Source: Bacteroidales bacterium (GTDB lineage Bacteria > Bacteroidota > Bacteroidia > Bacteroidales > UBA932). Taken from it: 64,000 bases of DNA. Where the stretch lies: assembly GCA_021371955.1 (NCBI GenBank), contig JAJFVD010000012.1, positions 186,001 to 250,000 of the forward strand, read 5' to 3'. Under the pieces are notes generated by a model, which did not search any database, was not told where the DNA came from, and saw only the letters and a program-made list of their open reading frames with translations. Positions 54,480 through 63,105 of this stretch are shown here, piece after piece; within the stretch, counting starts at the first letter, position 1; each line of letters starts with the position of its first letter. The translations under genes and the position numbers were made by a program.

Positions 54480-55955
54480 GTGAAAATTGGAAAATTCATT
54501 ATTGAAAACATTAATAAACCGCAGGTTTATACCTTTTTGATACTTTCAGTATTGAGCATTACTTATATTACTGTTAAGTATAACTTTTTTTTTGGCATAG
54601 CAATCTCGATTCTTCCTTTAATTTTTATTTATCTAATTCTTATTTTTAACAACCCATATTGGGGCTTTATTGCAATTTTTATTCTGAATTATTATATCTC
54701 TGGATTGTCCAGATATATTCCTGGTATATCTCCGGGCATATATATGGACATATTAATAATTACCACAATTGTTTCTTTAATTCTTCAATCGTTTAAGATT
54801 GACTCAAGTTTTCATTGGAGTAGTGCCAAAAATTTATTGACTCTTTTTGCATTTATTTGGTTTTTGTACTGTGCTATTCAGCTGCTTAATCCGGGAGCAT
54901 CTCCAATTGCATGGGCTACTTCTGTCAGGGGTGTCGGTCTGTATTTTATAGTAATTGTTTTAATAACATCAATTGTTATGAGAAAATACAGAAATTTGAA
55001 AACATTCCTGATGATGTGGGCCATATTAGCTTTTACAGCAGTTTTAAAAGCGTATATACAAAAAACCTATGGGTTTGATTTTGCAGAATATCGTTGGCTG
55101 TTTGTTGACGGTGGAATGACTACTCACATCATTTATTCTGGAATTAGATATTTTTCTTTCTTCACGGATGCAGCAAATTTTGGAACTGGGATAGCTTTTT
55201 CGGGTGTCGTTTTTGCCATTTCGGCATTATATATAAAAGATATTAAACTTAAAATCTTTTATTTCTTTGTTTTTCTTCTTTGTATGTACGGGATGTTGAT
55301 TTCGGGCACAAGAGGATCAATAGCAGTCCCATTTGTTGGTTTTGCAGTATTTGCATTTCTTTCAAAAAACTTTAAACTTTTGATATTAACATTCCTCTTG
55401 ATTATACTGGGGTTTGTATTTCTTAAATATACTCCATACGGAAACGGGATATCCTATTTAAGAAGGTTGCGTTCAGTTTTCAACATTGAGGATGCCTCAT
55501 TTCAAGTTAGACTAGAAAACCAAAAAAAGCTTAAAGTTTACATGGCAGATAAGCCTTTTGGTGCAGGAATAGGCATGAGTAAGGGAAGTGCTACCAGTTA
55601 CCGACCTGATCCAACTCTTGCAAAGATTCCGAATGATTCCTGGTATGTAATGATCTGGGTAGAAACAGGAATAATTGGATTGATACTTCACGTATTAATA
55701 CTTTTGTTTATTGTTGGGTATGGGAGTTTTTTAGTATACTACCGCCTAAAAGATATTGAGTTAAGAGGGCTAGTGACAGCTCTGATTGGTGGCATTTCAG
55801 GAATATATGTCGCTTCATATAGTTTGGAGGTTATGGGACAATTTCCCACCGGTTTTATTGTTTATATATCGATGACCTTAATATTTCTAAGTCCAAAATT
55901 TGATGAAGAGATAGATCTTCATAGGATTGAAAAAATGAACGCCAATGAAATCTGA
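54480..55955 (+). CDS. O-antigen polymerase/ligase family membrane protein (Wzy-like)
   Basis: A 491-residue polytopic protein with about 11-12 hydrophobic segments and a large periplasmic loop. The SGTRGSIAVPFVGF segment and the loop motif GAGIGMSKGSATSYRP...PNDSWYVMIWVETGIIG fit the Wzy/WaaL superfamily (Wzy_C). It would polymerise flippase-delivered repeat units. Start GTG 54480 with AGGAG just before it. Overlaps the next glycosyltransferase by 11 bp. Confidence 0.82.
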   Translation: MKIGKFIIENINKPQVYTFLILSVLSITYITVKYNFFFGIAISILPLIFIYLILIFNNPYWGFIAIFILNYYISGLSRYIPGISPGIYMDILIITTIVSLILQSFKIDSSFHWSSAKNLLTLFAFIWFLYCAIQLLNPGASPIAWATSVRGVGLYFIVIVLITSIVMRKYRNLKTFLMMWAILAFTAVLKAYIQKTYGFDFAEYRWLFVDGGMTTHIIYSGIRYFSFFTDAANFGTGIAFSGVVFAISALYIKDIKLKIFYFFVFLLCMYGMLISGTRGSIAVPFVGFAVFAFLSKNFKLLILTFLLIILGFVFLKYTPYGNGISYLRRLRSVFNIEDASFQVRLENQKKLKVYMADKPFGAGIGMSKGSATSYRPDPTLAKIPNDSWYVMIWVETGIIGLILHVLILLFIVGYGSFLVYYRLKDIELRGLVTALIGGISGIYVASYSLEVMGQFPTGFIVYISMTLIFLSPKFDEEIDLHRIEKMNANEI

Positions 55956-56847
55956 CGTTGAAATATCGATTGTGATATTGAATTATAATGGTATTTTTCA
56001 TACAAGAGAACTTCTTTTTAGTGTCAAAGAAAAGCTCAAAGATGTTTCATATGAGGTGATTGTTGTCGACAATGGATCCAAAAACAAAGAGTATGAACTG
56101 TTAAAAGCTGAATTTCCTGAATATAAAATTTTGGATAGCGGAAAAAACAGAGGCTTTGCTGGAGGGAATAACTTTGGAATCAAGGAGTGTCTGTCCGATT
56201 ATGTAATGCTGCTCAATAACGACACATTACTAACAGAATCATCAATAAAATGGCTTTTAAACAGGTTAAAAAAACATCCTGAAATTGCTGCAGTATCCCC
56301 TAAAATTCATTTTTATTCTCCCCAGGGGACTATTCAATATGCCGGATTCTCTCAACTTTCAAGTATTACTCTTAGAAACAAAGCGATAGGATTTGGTGAA
56401 GCAGACATAGGACAATATGATATTTCCCATGAGACGGCATCAACACATGGTGCGGCAATGATGGTTAGCAGAGAAGTTATAAATAAAGTCGGTCTTATGC
56501 CGGAGCAGTATTTTCTATACTATGAAGAGTTGGACTGGTGTGAAATGATGAGAAAAGCGGGCTATGAAATATGGTATGAACCAAAGTCTTTAGTGATTCA
56601 CAAAGAAAGCCAAAGTTCAGGCGTAAATAGTCCACTAAAAAAATACTATCTTGTAAGAAATAGGTTATTGTTTGCGAGCAGAAACAGACAAGGCTCAATA
56701 AAGCTGCTGGCATTTGCTTATCAGCTTACGGTTGTACTTATAAAGGAATTGTTTAGCTCTTTAATTGAGCGCAGATTTGATTTGGTTAAGGCCACTTTTT
56801 CTGGAGTAAAAGATTTTTTTTTAATGAGAATTAATAAAAAACAGTAA
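55945..56847 (+). CDS. Glycosyltransferase family 2 (rhamnosyl/WcaA-like)
   Basis: A 300-residue soluble GT-A enzyme: SIVILNYNG start, VVDNGSKNKEYE, GFAGGNNFGIKE, LLNNDT (the DxD-type metal site), and YFLYYEELDWCEMMRKAGYEIWYEPKSLVIHKESQSS. The NNDT/EELDWC layout is common in rhamnosyltransferase-like GT2 members. The sugar cannot be predicted. The start overlaps the polymerase gene. Confidence 0.88.
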   Translation: MKSDVEISIVILNYNGIFHTRELLFSVKEKLKDVSYEVIVVDNGSKNKEYELLKAEFPEYKILDSGKNRGFAGGNNFGIKECLSDYVMLLNNDTLLTESSIKWLLNRLKKHPEIAAVSPKIHFYSPQGTIQYAGFSQLSSITLRNKAIGFGEADIGQYDISHETASTHGAAMMVSREVINKVGLMPEQYFLYYEELDWCEMMRKAGYEIWYEPKSLVIHKESQSSGVNSPLKKYYLVRNRLLFASRNRQGSIKLLAFAYQLTVVLIKELFSSLIERRFDLVKATFSGVKDFFLMRINKKQ

Positions 56848-56850
56848 TAA

Positions 56851-58008
56851 ATGGCAGGTATTTTAATTTTTGCTGAAAGACTCCTATTTTGGGTTATTTC
56901 ATTATCGGTTTGCTACTCCTTTGTTTTTGCCTTTTTTTCTCTATTTGGCAGAAAGAAGAAATATCCTGTTGCCGTTAAGCAATACAGGTTTTTGGTCTTA
57001 ATTCCAGCATATAAAGAAGACAAGGTGATTTTTTCGGCGGTTGAGTCTATTCTTGATCAGGATTACCCTGCGGAAAAAATTGATATCGTAGTGATATCAG
57101 ATGGAATGGCTGATGAAACAAATCAGGCCTTATCCGAAATGCCGGTATTACTGCTTACAATTAATCCCGTTGCGAGTTCCAAGGCGAATGCTTTGAATTG
57201 TGCGATGGAACATCTGGAGAGAAAAGACTATAATGTAGTGGTGATTCTGGATGCGGATAATACCGTGGAAAGTGAGTTCATTTCGGAAATTAACGATGCT
57301 TTTTATTCTGGAGCATCTGCGTTGCAGACTCACAGAACCGCAAAAAACATGGATAGTGATATAGCAATATTGGATGCTGTAAGTGAAGAGATAAATAATT
57401 CCATTTTCAGGAAAGGGCATACTTGTCTGGGATTTTCATCTGCTTTAGTTGGCTCAGGAATGGCATTTGAGTTTTCGTGGTTTGCCAATAATATTACGAA
57501 ACTCAACTCTGCAGGCGAAGACAAAGAGTTGGAAATATTGCTTCTTAAAGAACGTATTTATATAGACTATTTAGATTACGTAATAGTTTATGACGAAAAA
57601 ACAAGAAAAGAAGGGGCATTTTATAATCAAAGAAGAAGATGGCTGGCTGCTCAGTTTGAATCTATGTTTGCTGGACTGCGCTATATCCCGCAAGCAATAT
57701 TTAGAGTTAATCTTGATTATATTGATAAAATATTTCAGTGGATGCTGCTCCCAAAAATCATCCTGTTAGGTCTTATCGTTATTCTTGTTATTATAACAAG
57801 CATTGTAAGTATACAGCTATCATTCAGATGGTGGCTTTTATTTTTTGTGCTTCTGACATCATTTGTATTCGCGATACCAGGATTCTTAATTACCAAAAGA
57901 AACATAAGGGTAATTAATAAATTGCCGGTGTTATTTCTTTTGATGTTTATAAATCTGCTTAGACTTAAAGGTGCAAACAAGAAATTTATTCATACAGAAA
58001 AGGGATAA
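56851..58008 (+). CDS. Membrane glycosyltransferase family 2 (processive-type motifs)
   Basis: A 385-residue protein with an N-terminal membrane helix (~8-30), a GT-A domain (LIPAYKEDKVIFSAVESILDQDYP, VVISDGMADET, VILDADNT as DxD) and the QRRRW motif (YNQRRRWLAAQFE) of hyaluronan/cellulose-type synthases, then two or three C-terminal membrane helices. The QxxRW motif marks inverting GT2 enzymes that use lipid or polymer acceptors at the membrane. 3 bp after the previous gene. Confidence 0.87.
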   Translation: MAGILIFAERLLFWVISLSVCYSFVFAFFSLFGRKKKYPVAVKQYRFLVLIPAYKEDKVIFSAVESILDQDYPAEKIDIVVISDGMADETNQALSEMPVLLLTINPVASSKANALNCAMEHLERKDYNVVVILDADNTVESEFISEINDAFYSGASALQTHRTAKNMDSDIAILDAVSEEINNSIFRKGHTCLGFSSALVGSGMAFEFSWFANNITKLNSAGEDKELEILLLKERIYIDYLDYVIVYDEKTRKEGAFYNQRRRWLAAQFESMFAGLRYIPQAIFRVNLDYIDKIFQWMLLPKIILLGLIVILVIITSIVSIQLSFRWWLLFFVLLTSFVFAIPGFLITKRNIRVINKLPVLFLLMFINLLRLKGANKKFIHTEKG

Positions 58009-58011
58009 TTT

Positions 58012-59133
58012 ATGAAGATAGCAATTGAGGCTCAGAGAATTTTTCGTAAGAATAAGCACGGAATGGATTTTGTTGTTCTTGAGAGTATCCGTGAACTTCA
58101 AAATCTTGATAAAACAAACGAGTACTATATCATTGTAAGAGGGGGTGAAGACAAGGATGTACTCAGGGAAACGGAAAATTTTCACATAGTAGAGGTTAAA
58201 TGCCCTTCATACCCTTTATGGGAGCAAATAGCTCTACCTTTTGCGCTTCTTAAAATTCAACCGGACATTCTTCATTGTACAAGCAATACAGCTCCCTTTT
58301 TTGGCAAGACCCCGCTTCTGCTTACATTACATGATATTATTTTTCTTGAGAAAAGGCAGGGATGGAGCAAATCTTTCTACCAGAACCTTGGCTGGATTTA
58401 CAGAAAGTTAGTAGTCCCGCAGGCTATTAGAAAGTGTAAAAAATTGATTACAGTTTCAAATTTTGAGCTAAACAAAATAAAAGAGTCGCTAAAAATTTCA
58501 GATGATAGGATTACTTATATTTATAATGGATTTGGAAAGCATTTTAGTAAAATTCAAGATTATCAGTCAGTAACTTCAAATTACATAAAAGATACAAAAT
58601 ATATCTTCTTTTTAGGAAATACTGATCCCAAAAAAAATACTGAAAATGTGTTGAGGGCATATGCTCATTATCTTAACGTATCAAAGGTTAAATCCACTCT
58701 TTTAATTGCCGATTTAAAAGAATCATATGTAGATTCAATAATCAAAGAGCTTGGTATCCAGCATATAAAATTAAATTTATGTATTTGCGGATACATTTCG
58801 AACAAAGATTTACCCTATATTTTTTCAGGAGCAACTTCTTTCCTTTATCCATCATTAAGGGAAAGTTTCGGTATTCCGATACTGGAAGCAATGGCATGCG
58901 GAACACCGGTAATAACATCAAATGTATCATCAATGCCGGAAATCGCCGGGAATTCGGCACAGCTTGTTGATCCTTACAGCTTTGAAGATATTTCAAAAGG
59001 ATTGTTAAAAATTGAATCTGATGAAAATTTTAGAAACGAGCTAATTAGTTCAGGATATGAAAGAGTTAAACATTTCTCTTGGGAAAAAACTGCCGCAGAA
59101 CTTTTGAAAATTTATAAAAATTATCAGCTATGA
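58012..59133 (+). CDS. Glycosyltransferase family 4
   Basis: A 373-residue GT-B enzyme. The N-domain has HCTSNTAPF and LLTLHDIIFLEKRQG; the C-domain has FFLGNTDPKKNTENVLRAY, FLYPSLRESFGIPILEAMACGTPVITSNVSSMPEIAG, the EX7E-type nucleotide-sugar site of family 4. It is a retaining transferase of the repeat-unit assembly line. The stop overlaps the next start as ATGA. Confidence 0.92.
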   Translation: MKIAIEAQRIFRKNKHGMDFVVLESIRELQNLDKTNEYYIIVRGGEDKDVLRETENFHIVEVKCPSYPLWEQIALPFALLKIQPDILHCTSNTAPFFGKTPLLLTLHDIIFLEKRQGWSKSFYQNLGWIYRKLVVPQAIRKCKKLITVSNFELNKIKESLKISDDRITYIYNGFGKHFSKIQDYQSVTSNYIKDTKYIFFLGNTDPKKNTENVLRAYAHYLNVSKVKSTLLIADLKESYVDSIIKELGIQHIKLNLCICGYISNKDLPYIFSGATSFLYPSLRESFGIPILEAMACGTPVITSNVSSMPEIAGNSAQLVDPYSFEDISKGLLKIESDENFRNELISSGYERVKHFSWEKTAAELLKIYKNYQL

Positions 59134-59981
59134 AATGGTATGATAAATATTTGACCGTCTTTGAAAAACCATTTATTGATGCCTCAGAAGAGACAATTTG
59201 CAGTATAAAGAGTAACCTGTCTGCACTGCAAAGCGAGAATCCGGTCGCGTCTGTAATCATAATTGCACACAACGAAGAAAAGAGGCTCTTGAGTTGTCTT
59301 TGGTCTTTAAGCGATTCTATATGTAAGTATCCAATTGAAATAATAGGTGTAAATAATAGCTCTACAGACAGAACAGCTGATGTTTATCAATCTGTAGGGC
59401 TCAGATATTTTGATGAAGAAAGAAAAAGCAGTGGGTATGCCAGAAATAGGGGCTTATATGAGGCAAAGGGAAAATATTGCATTTGTATTGACTCAGACAC
59501 AATGTATCCCGAAAAGTATGTTGAGATAATGATAGACAAACTTGAGAAGCCTGGTGTAGTAGCTGTTTGTTCCTTGTGGAGCTATGTTCCAAGCAAAGAA
59601 TTTCCACGGTTTTGGATGTCAATTTATGAATTTATCAGAGATATTCACCTCTTAATGCTATCATTCAAAAATCCAGAATATTGTGTTAGAGGAATGGTTT
59701 TCGCTCATGTTACTGATTTAGCAAAGCAATACGGATTCAGAGTTGATCTTAAAAGAGGCGAGGATGGAAGTATGACCCTATGCCTCAAAAAACACGGGAA
59801 AGTATATTTTGTAAGATCACGCAAGGCCAGGGCTGTAACATCAACTTCTACGCTGAGTTCGGATGGTTCATTAGCAAATGCATTCTGGCAGAGAGTAAAG
59901 GGTGCTCTAAAAGGAGCAAAAAAATATTTTGTAAAAAAGAAGGGTGTCATTAAAGACGATCCATCAAATCTCATTAACTAA
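59130..59981 (+). CDS. Glycosyltransferase family 2
   Basis: A 283-residue GT-A enzyme: SVIIIAHNEEKRLLSCLWSL, EIIGVNNSSTDRTADVY, GYARNRGLYEAKGKYCICIDSDTMYP (DSD metal site). The C-terminal part is basic (KGALKGAKKYFVKKKG) and could lie on the membrane. A 50-residue N-terminal extension before the GT domain is unusual for the family. Acceptor and sugar unknown. Confidence 0.87.
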   Translation: MKWYDKYLTVFEKPFIDASEETICSIKSNLSALQSENPVASVIIIAHNEEKRLLSCLWSLSDSICKYPIEIIGVNNSSTDRTADVYQSVGLRYFDEERKSSGYARNRGLYEAKGKYCICIDSDTMYPEKYVEIMIDKLEKPGVVAVCSLWSYVPSKEFPRFWMSIYEFIRDIHLLMLSFKNPEYCVRGMVFAHVTDLAKQYGFRVDLKRGEDGSMTLCLKKHGKVYFVRSRKARAVTSTSTLSSDGSLANAFWQRVKGALKGAKKYFVKKKGVIKDDPSNLIN

Positions 59982-59990
59982 AATTTTAAG

Positions 59991-61436
59991 ATGGCTCTAC
60001 AGGAAAAAACGCTAAAAGGACTTATTTGGAGTTTTGTAGACAACTTTACCAGCCAGGGAGTTGAGTTTATTGTAGGGATTATTCTAGCCCGTATTCTTTC
60101 GCCACGTGAGTTTGGTCTGATAGGAATGCTCACAATATTTATTGCGATTAGCCAAACCTTTGTCGACAGTGGTTTTACAAACGCATTGATTCGGAAAAAT
60201 AACTGCTCTCAAAAAGATTACTCAACCGTTTTTTTCTTCAATATCTCTATATCGGTAATCCTATATTTTATTCTGTTTGCATTTTCGGGATCAATCGGCG
60301 TTTTCTTTAATGAACCAGAGTTAGGTTTACTATTGAAAGTTCTGGGATTAAGTTTGCTTTTTGGATCAATATCTATGATTCAGAGAACTATTCTTACAAA
60401 AGAAATTAACTTCAAATTACAAACTAAGATATCATTGTTTTCTTCCGTTGTTTCCGGCATTATAGGCATTATAATGGCATTATACGGATTTGGAGTCTGG
60501 AGTCTTGTATACAGATCTCTTGCAGCATTGGTTCTAAGTTCATCCTTGCTGTGGATTGCAACTAAATGGAAGCCATCTTTTGTTTTTAGTATGGCTTCAT
60601 TTCGGGAACTTTTTGGATTTGGCAGCAAATTGCTCATAAGCGGTCTTATTGATACTGCTTATAACAATATATACTATCTTGTTATTGGAAAATATTTTTC
60701 TTCGAAAGAGCTTGGCTTCTTTACAAGGGCAGATCAATTTAAAAATATTCTTTCTCAAAACATTACTGTCGTAATTCAGCGGGTTTCATTCCCCACATTG
60801 TCATTAATTAAGGACGATTCTGAAAGGTTGAAGGAAGCATATCAAAAACTTCTTAGGAGCACAATGTTTATTACTTTTTCATTAATGTTCTTTTTAGCGG
60901 CAATTTCTAAGCCTCTGATATTCACCTTGCTGGGAAATAAGTGGATGCAATCTGCTTCTTATCTCGAGTTGTTGTGCTTTGTTGGGATATTTTATCCCTT
61001 GAATGCTTTAAACCTTAATGTACTAAATGTAAAGGGGCGATCGGATCTTTTTCTGAAGCTTGAGATAATAAAAAAAATAGTCTTTATCCCGATTATTGTT
61101 GTCGGAGTTTTTTTGGGAATCAAAGCACTTATATTCGGTATGATACTTAATTCATTGATTGCATTTGCCATTAATAGTACATACTCAGGAAAGCTTATTG
61201 GGTACCCGGCAACGAAGCAAGTCAATGATATCAAGTATTCTTTTATACTGGGGCTAACAGTTGGATTTATATTGTATGTAGAAAGTTTAGTCCTTCCATT
61301 TGGGCTTGTTTCAATACTACTCATTCAACTGATATCAGCCCCGTTATTAATAATTTCAATTGCAGAGTTAACGCATTTCAAGGACTACCTTTTTATAAAA
61401 AAGATTATATTTGATAATATATATAAAAAACGATGA
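59991..61436 (+). CDS. wzx: Oligosaccharide flippase (Wzx, MOP superfamily)
   Basis: A 481-residue polytopic membrane protein with about 12-14 hydrophobic segments. The N-terminus LKGLIWSFVDNFTSQGVEFIVGIILARILSPREFGLIGMLTIFIAI is the hallmark of the WzxC/teichoic-acid flippase branch. It turns lipid-linked repeat units to the periplasmic face for the Wzy-like polymerase. The stop overlaps the aminotransferase start (ATGA). Confidence 0.92.
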   Translation: MALQEKTLKGLIWSFVDNFTSQGVEFIVGIILARILSPREFGLIGMLTIFIAISQTFVDSGFTNALIRKNNCSQKDYSTVFFFNISISVILYFILFAFSGSIGVFFNEPELGLLLKVLGLSLLFGSISMIQRTILTKEINFKLQTKISLFSSVVSGIIGIIMALYGFGVWSLVYRSLAALVLSSSLLWIATKWKPSFVFSMASFRELFGFGSKLLISGLIDTAYNNIYYLVIGKYFSSKELGFFTRADQFKNILSQNITVVIQRVSFPTLSLIKDDSERLKEAYQKLLRSTMFITFSLMFFLAAISKPLIFTLLGNKWMQSASYLELLCFVGIFYPLNALNLNVLNVKGRSDLFLKLEIIKKIVFIPIIVVGVFLGIKALIFGMILNSLIAFAINSTYSGKLIGYPATKQVNDIKYSFILGLTVGFILYVESLVLPFGLVSILLIQLISAPLLIISIAELTHFKDYLFIKKIIFDNIYKKR

Positions 61437-62557
61437 AAGAGGAAGATAAAATATTTGTAACGCAACCGGCAATGCCGCCTTTAGACGAATTTATAAATTC
61501 TCTTACTGAAATATGGGACAACAAAATTCTTACCAATAACGGACCTTTTCACATAAAATTTGAGAAGGCGCTGGCAGATTATCTGGGAGTTAATAATATT
61601 TCTCTTTTTTCAAACGGTACACTTGCCCTTATAACCGCACTTCAGGCTTTAAGAATTACAGGGGAGGTAATTACAACGCCATTTAGCTTTGTTGCGACTA
61701 CCCATTCTTTATGGTGGAATAATATTAAACCCGTTTTTGTTGATATTGAGCCGGATTATTTTACTCTGGACCCGGAAAAAATTGAAGCAGCAATAACCCC
61801 GCAAACAACAGCAATAATGCCGGTTCATGTTTATGGGAATCCATGCAAAATGGCCAGAATTCAGGAAATAGCAGACACTTATGGCTTAAAAATAATATAT
61901 GATGCAGCTCATGCATTTGGAGTCAAGCAAAACGGAAGTTCAGTCTTAAAAGGAGAAAACCTCTCCATACTTAGTTTTCATGCAACAAAAGTATTCAATA
62001 CAATAGAGGGTGGAGCAATTATTTGTCCGGATGAGAAGTCCAAAAAAAGAATAGACTATCTCAAAAATTTCGGATTTGCGGGAGAAACAACGGTAATCGA
62101 ACCTGGTATTAATGCAAAAATGAATGAGCTCCAGGCAGCATATGGGCTACTTCAATTAAAGAGCGTTGACAACTATATTCTTCAGAGAAAAGTAGTAACT
62201 GAGCTATATAGACAATATTTACGCGATGTTAGTGGGATTGCTTTTTTTGACGATATCTCGGGGATAGACCATAATTACGCATACTTCCCTATTACTGTAG
62301 ATGTTAAAAAATATGGGAGATCAAGAGACGACCTTTACGAAAAATTAAAAAGCCATAATATTTTTGGAAGAAGATATTTCTATCCTTTAATTAGCCAATT
62401 TCCAACATACAGGGGTCTTGCATCTTCGAGCCAATATAACCTGCCGGTTGCAACAAAAATTGCAAATCAGATACTATGTCTGCCTATTTATCCACATCTG
62501 CCACATGCAGATGTTGAAAGAATCTGTAATATTATCATAAAATTCAAACAAAGCTGA
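61433..62557 (+). CDS. vioA: DegT/DnrJ/EryC1 sugar aminotransferase, VioA-like
   Basis: A 374-residue PLP aminotransferase acting on a nucleotide-linked keto sugar. The PLP lysine lies in SFHATKVFNTIEGGA. The opening VTQPAMPPLDEFI...LTNNGPFHIKFEKAL and VITTPFSFVATTHSLWW, as I recall them, match VioA, which converts dTDP-4-keto-6-deoxyglucose to dTDP-4-amino-4,6-dideoxyglucose. The following gene looks like VioB, which would acetylate the product. The symbol is given on that combined basis. Confidence 0.75.
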   Translation: MKEEDKIFVTQPAMPPLDEFINSLTEIWDNKILTNNGPFHIKFEKALADYLGVNNISLFSNGTLALITALQALRITGEVITTPFSFVATTHSLWWNNIKPVFVDIEPDYFTLDPEKIEAAITPQTTAIMPVHVYGNPCKMARIQEIADTYGLKIIYDAAHAFGVKQNGSSVLKGENLSILSFHATKVFNTIEGGAIICPDEKSKKRIDYLKNFGFAGETTVIEPGINAKMNELQAAYGLLQLKSVDNYILQRKVVTELYRQYLRDVSGIAFFDDISGIDHNYAYFPITVDVKKYGRSRDDLYEKLKSHNIFGRRYFYPLISQFPTYRGLASSSQYNLPVATKIANQILCLPIYPHLPHADVERICNIIIKFKQS

Positions 62558-63093
62558 TGAATTCATTCTACACAAAAGATGAACTTGACAAAATTGGGTT
62601 CAAGAGTGTTGGAGATAATGTATTGGTAAGCCGTTATGCTCGTTTTTATAACCCTGGCACAATAATAATTGGCAATAACGTCAGAATTGATGACTTCTGC
62701 ATCCTCTCTGGCGACATTGTATTAAATGACTATATACATATTTCTGCATTTTGTGGATTATACGGGAAATATGGAATAGAGATTGACAGTTATTCGGGAC
62801 TCTCTCCAAGATGTACCATTTTTAGTGCAACAGATGATTTTTCGGGAGATTATCTGATTGGTCCGATGGTAGATCCAAGTTTATCAAATGTAACAGGAGG
62901 TAAAGTAATACTAAAAAAGTATTGCCAAATTGGAGCAGGAAGCGTCATATTCCCAGATATCACAATTGATGAGGGAGTAGCTGTTGGCGCAATGTCTCTT
63001 ATCAATAAGTCTCTTCGTGAGTGGTCCATTTATGCAGGAATTCCTTGTAAATTTGTTAAAATGAGAAGCAAGAAGTTACTTGATTTATTATAA
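62557..63093 (+). CDS. Left-handed beta-helix acyltransferase, VioB-like
   Basis: A 178-residue hexapeptide-repeat transferase. NSFYTKDELDKIGFKSVGDNVLVSRYARFY then IIIGNNVRIDDFCILSG and QIGAGSVIFPDITIDEGVAVGAMSLINKS form the coil repeats; IYAGIPCKFVKMR ends the helix. The opening resembles dTDP-4-amino-4,6-dideoxyglucose N-acetyltransferases. It overlaps the aminotransferase stop by one base and precedes a GT56-type transferase, which uses a 4-acetamido-4,6-dideoxy sugar; the three would form one branch of sugar synthesis and transfer. Confidence 0.7.
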   Translation: MNSFYTKDELDKIGFKSVGDNVLVSRYARFYNPGTIIIGNNVRIDDFCILSGDIVLNDYIHISAFCGLYGKYGIEIDSYSGLSPRCTIFSATDDFSGDYLIGPMVDPSLSNVTGGKVILKKYCQIGAGSVIFPDITIDEGVAVGAMSLINKSLREWSIYAGIPCKFVKMRSKKLLDLL

Positions 63094-63105
63094 TATTTAG
63101 CAACT